From the IMG/VR virus record IMGVR_UViG_3300009528_000460, positions 1 through 36,572 of that record: a stretch of 36,572 bases of DNA, one strand, 5' to 3'. The first letter of the stretch is position 1. Each line of letters opens with the position of its first letter. The position numbers were made by a program, and so were the translations under genes. The notes below the pieces were generated by a model, which saw nothing but the letters and a program-made list of their open reading frames with translations, ran no database searches and was not told the origin of the DNA. This DNA comes from a virus. Shown here piece by piece: positions 35,390 through 36,572 of this stretch.

Positions 35390-35974
35390 CTAAAACGGTG
35401 AAAGTCGAGAAGAATTCCAGCTAGGAGGGCTCGGTGTGGCAGCAGGAGGCAAACGGCCCTCAAGGATCTCCATGACCTGCTCGAATGCCCGGCGGTGATC
35501 TATCCAGACAACTCGCTGTCCGGCTGCCCTGGCTCGCTCATCATGCCTGCGAGCGTGATCAAACTTAGTTCGCACATTCTGCTCGTTGATCGGCTTGCCC
35601 TTGTTCCTCGCCTGGATCCTCTCGCAGCAGACCTCGAGCGGAGTGTCCATAAGGGCCCAGATGAAATCGCCGCAGTCCTCAGCCAGCTGTGCCCAGCGAC
35701 TGAAAATGTCGCTGACGATAAGACCCTCGAAGATAACGTGGCCCAGAGCGGCGTACTTGCGCACTAGAACCTCAACACTAGCTACAGAACCCAACCTGTC
35801 ACAACCGCCGCATCCGCCTGGGTAGGGACCTACCACCCGGATGTTCCCCTTCAGGAGGTATCCTTCTATCTTCCCGTCCTCGCCGAGGATCGGCTGCGGG
35901 GCCAGAGCCTCCATGATTTGGCGAACCAAGTGCGTCTTGCCGGATCCGCTGCAGCCCCTTATATTTAGGATCAT
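35390..35974 (-). CDS. P-loop kinase-like protein, copy 2
   Basis: The protein is 194 residues from ATG 35974 (GGAG seven bases upstream). Walker A GCSGSGKTH (residues 7-15), a middle EGYLLKGNIRVVGPYPGGCGGCD with a possible metal-binding Cys pair, Walker-B-like HVIFEGLIVSD, and a lid-like segment DTPLEVCCERIQARNKGKP. The layout is that of a small nucleoside/polynucleotide-kinase-type NTPase. The C-terminal WIDHRRAFEQVMEIL is shared with copy 1 upstream. The substrate is unknown. Confidence 0.7.
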   Translation of the reverse strand: MILNIRGCSGSGKTHLVRQIMEALAPQPILGEDGKIEGYLLKGNIRVVGPYPGGCGGCDRLGSVASVEVLVRKYAALGHVIFEGLIVSDIFSRWAQLAEDCGDFIWALMDTPLEVCCERIQARNKGKPINEQNVRTKFDHARRHDERARAAGQRVVWIDHRRAFEQVMEILEGRLPPAATPSPPSWNSSRLSPF

Positions 35975-36572
35975 TGACAATCTCCATCACTTGCTCAAAA
36001 GCGTGCCTGTGGTCAATCCAGACAGCCTGCTCACCCGCCTCGATAGCTTTGCGATAGTTGGTAAGGCAGGAGTTGTACATGCTTTCTAAAGTAGAAGTAT
36101 TGAAAGCTCTCCCGCCATTTCGCTTCAAGATGCGGTCTATACAGACGTCTATCGGAGTGTTCATAAAAGCCCAAACAAATCCCCTAACGTCCCGGGAAAG
36201 GTTGTACCAGCGTGAGAAGCCCCGACTTACTAGTAGACCCTCGAATAAAACATGCCCCTGTTTGACCCATTGTCTGACAAGAGTGTCTACCAGCGGTACG
36301 CTTCCCCAACTGCCTCTTGGACGTTTTCCTCTCTCCAACTTGCCAACGATTTTTTCGATATCAATTGCAAGGAGACCTAAATCCGAGAAAGTTGTTAGTA
36401 ACTCCCCCTTACTCCCTGGCCATCTCTTCAGCAACTTCAAGATAGCGGCATTGAAAACCAACCTGTCGCAACCACCGCACTCGCTTCTGTAGTCTCCTAC
36501 AACGCGAATGTTGCCGCGCAGTAGATATCCTTCTGGTTTGCCATCGGATCGTATCAGCGGTTCTGGCGGACC
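35799..36572 (-). CDS. P-loop kinase-like protein, copy 1 (N-terminus outside the window, overlapping out-of-frame end)
   Basis: The frame is open from the right edge. It shares EGYLLRGNIRVVG, CGGCDRL, HVLFEGLLVSRGFSRW, the lid-like DVCIDRILKRN and WIDHRHAFEQVMEI with copy 2. Its Walker A lies beyond the window. After EIVND the frame runs 176 bp into copy 2 in another reading frame (35799-35974), so its last 58 residues have no counterpart in copy 2. This looks like a tandem duplication whose junction removed the original stop. Confidence 0.65.
   Translation of the reverse strand, partial: GPPEPLIRSDGKPEGYLLRGNIRVVGDYRSECGGCDRLVFNAAILKLLKRWPGSKGELLTTFSDLGLLAIDIEKIVGKLERGKRPRGSWGSVPLVDTLVRQWVKQGHVLFEGLLVSRGFSRWYNLSRDVRGFVWAFMNTPIDVCIDRILKRNGGRAFNTSTLESMYNSCLTNYRKAIEAGEQAVWIDHRHAFEQVMEIVNDPKYKGLQRIRQDALGSPNHGGSGPAADPRRGREDRRIPPEGEHPGGRSLPRRMRRL

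Noticed and set aside
1-36572. tRNA genes, CRISPR arrays, integrase, transposase, tail tape measure
   Set aside because: Looked for and not seen; no spaced identical repeats of CRISPR type, no long coiled-coil tail gene and no cloverleaf with CCA-type end was recognised by eye. A tRNAscan-SE run would be decisive for tRNAs.

Overview
The window is a piece of a tailed double-stranded DNA phage (or prophage) genome, apparently from an uncultivated source. Direct evidence is a head-packaging block: terminase small and large subunits, portal, MuF-like head protein, prohead protease/scaffold and HK97-type major capsid protein. DNA is GC-rich, genes overlap tightly (ATGA, GTGA and TGATG junctions), GTG and TTG starts are common, and Shine-Dalgarno (SD) sites are strong, which suggests a high-GC bacterial host. 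The secreted protein at 32929-33807 has a sequence style I associate with Chloroflexota or Actinobacteriota, but that host guess is weak. No tape-measure or tail-tube gene was seen, so the phage is either podovirus-like or its tail genes lie outside the window. No tRNA, CRISPR array, integrase or IS element was seen.

Layout. Positions 17148-17382 are a divergent control region. To its right, a short plus-strand operon (17383-19743) encodes a winged-helix-like protein, several tiny zinc or helical proteins, a DUF2493/SLOG protein and a Topo VI-A/Spo11-like 'Mini-A' protein. It is followed by a promoter and terminator bracketing a possible small RNA of about 75 nt (19789-19862). Everything else is on the minus strand. 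Reading leftward from the right edge: two tandem P-loop kinases, a RuvC-like resolvase, a strongly structured element (34644-34751), two double-psi beta-barrel (3D/RlpA-like) proteins with overlapping membrane ORFs, a secreted protein, an amidase endolysin, small zinc proteins, an orotate phosphoribosyltransferase plus OMP decarboxylase pair (PyrE/PyrF), unknown small genes, then terminase, portal, MuF and a Com-like zinc protein (19857-26802). A second minus-strand block starts at 17.15 kb: ChaB-protease-scaffold fusion, major capsid protein, then a sugar island of about 8.4 kb (5222-13595), then virion/receptor-type proteins (1894-5218) and a multi-domain glycosyltransferase running off the left edge.

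How the parts fit. The sugar island holds NDP-sugar dehydratase and reductase genes, five or more glycosyltransferases, methyltransferases and two kinase-fold proteins. It sits between the capsid gene and the putative tail/fibre genes in one transcriptional direction, so late-expressed glycan decoration of the virion is the simplest hypothesis. Six promoters share a -35 of the CTTTAC type with an exactly 17-nt spacer and a TATAAT-like -10. They occur before the structural block, the early operon, the small RNA, the small terminase, the 24.57-kb terminase operon and the resolvase/lysis block. The most promising novelties are the kinase-fold/methyltransferase pair in the glycan island, the phage PyrE/PyrF pair, the three-way-junction element at 34.7 kb, the putative small RNA, and the duplicated double-psi-barrel loci with out-of-frame membrane ORFs.
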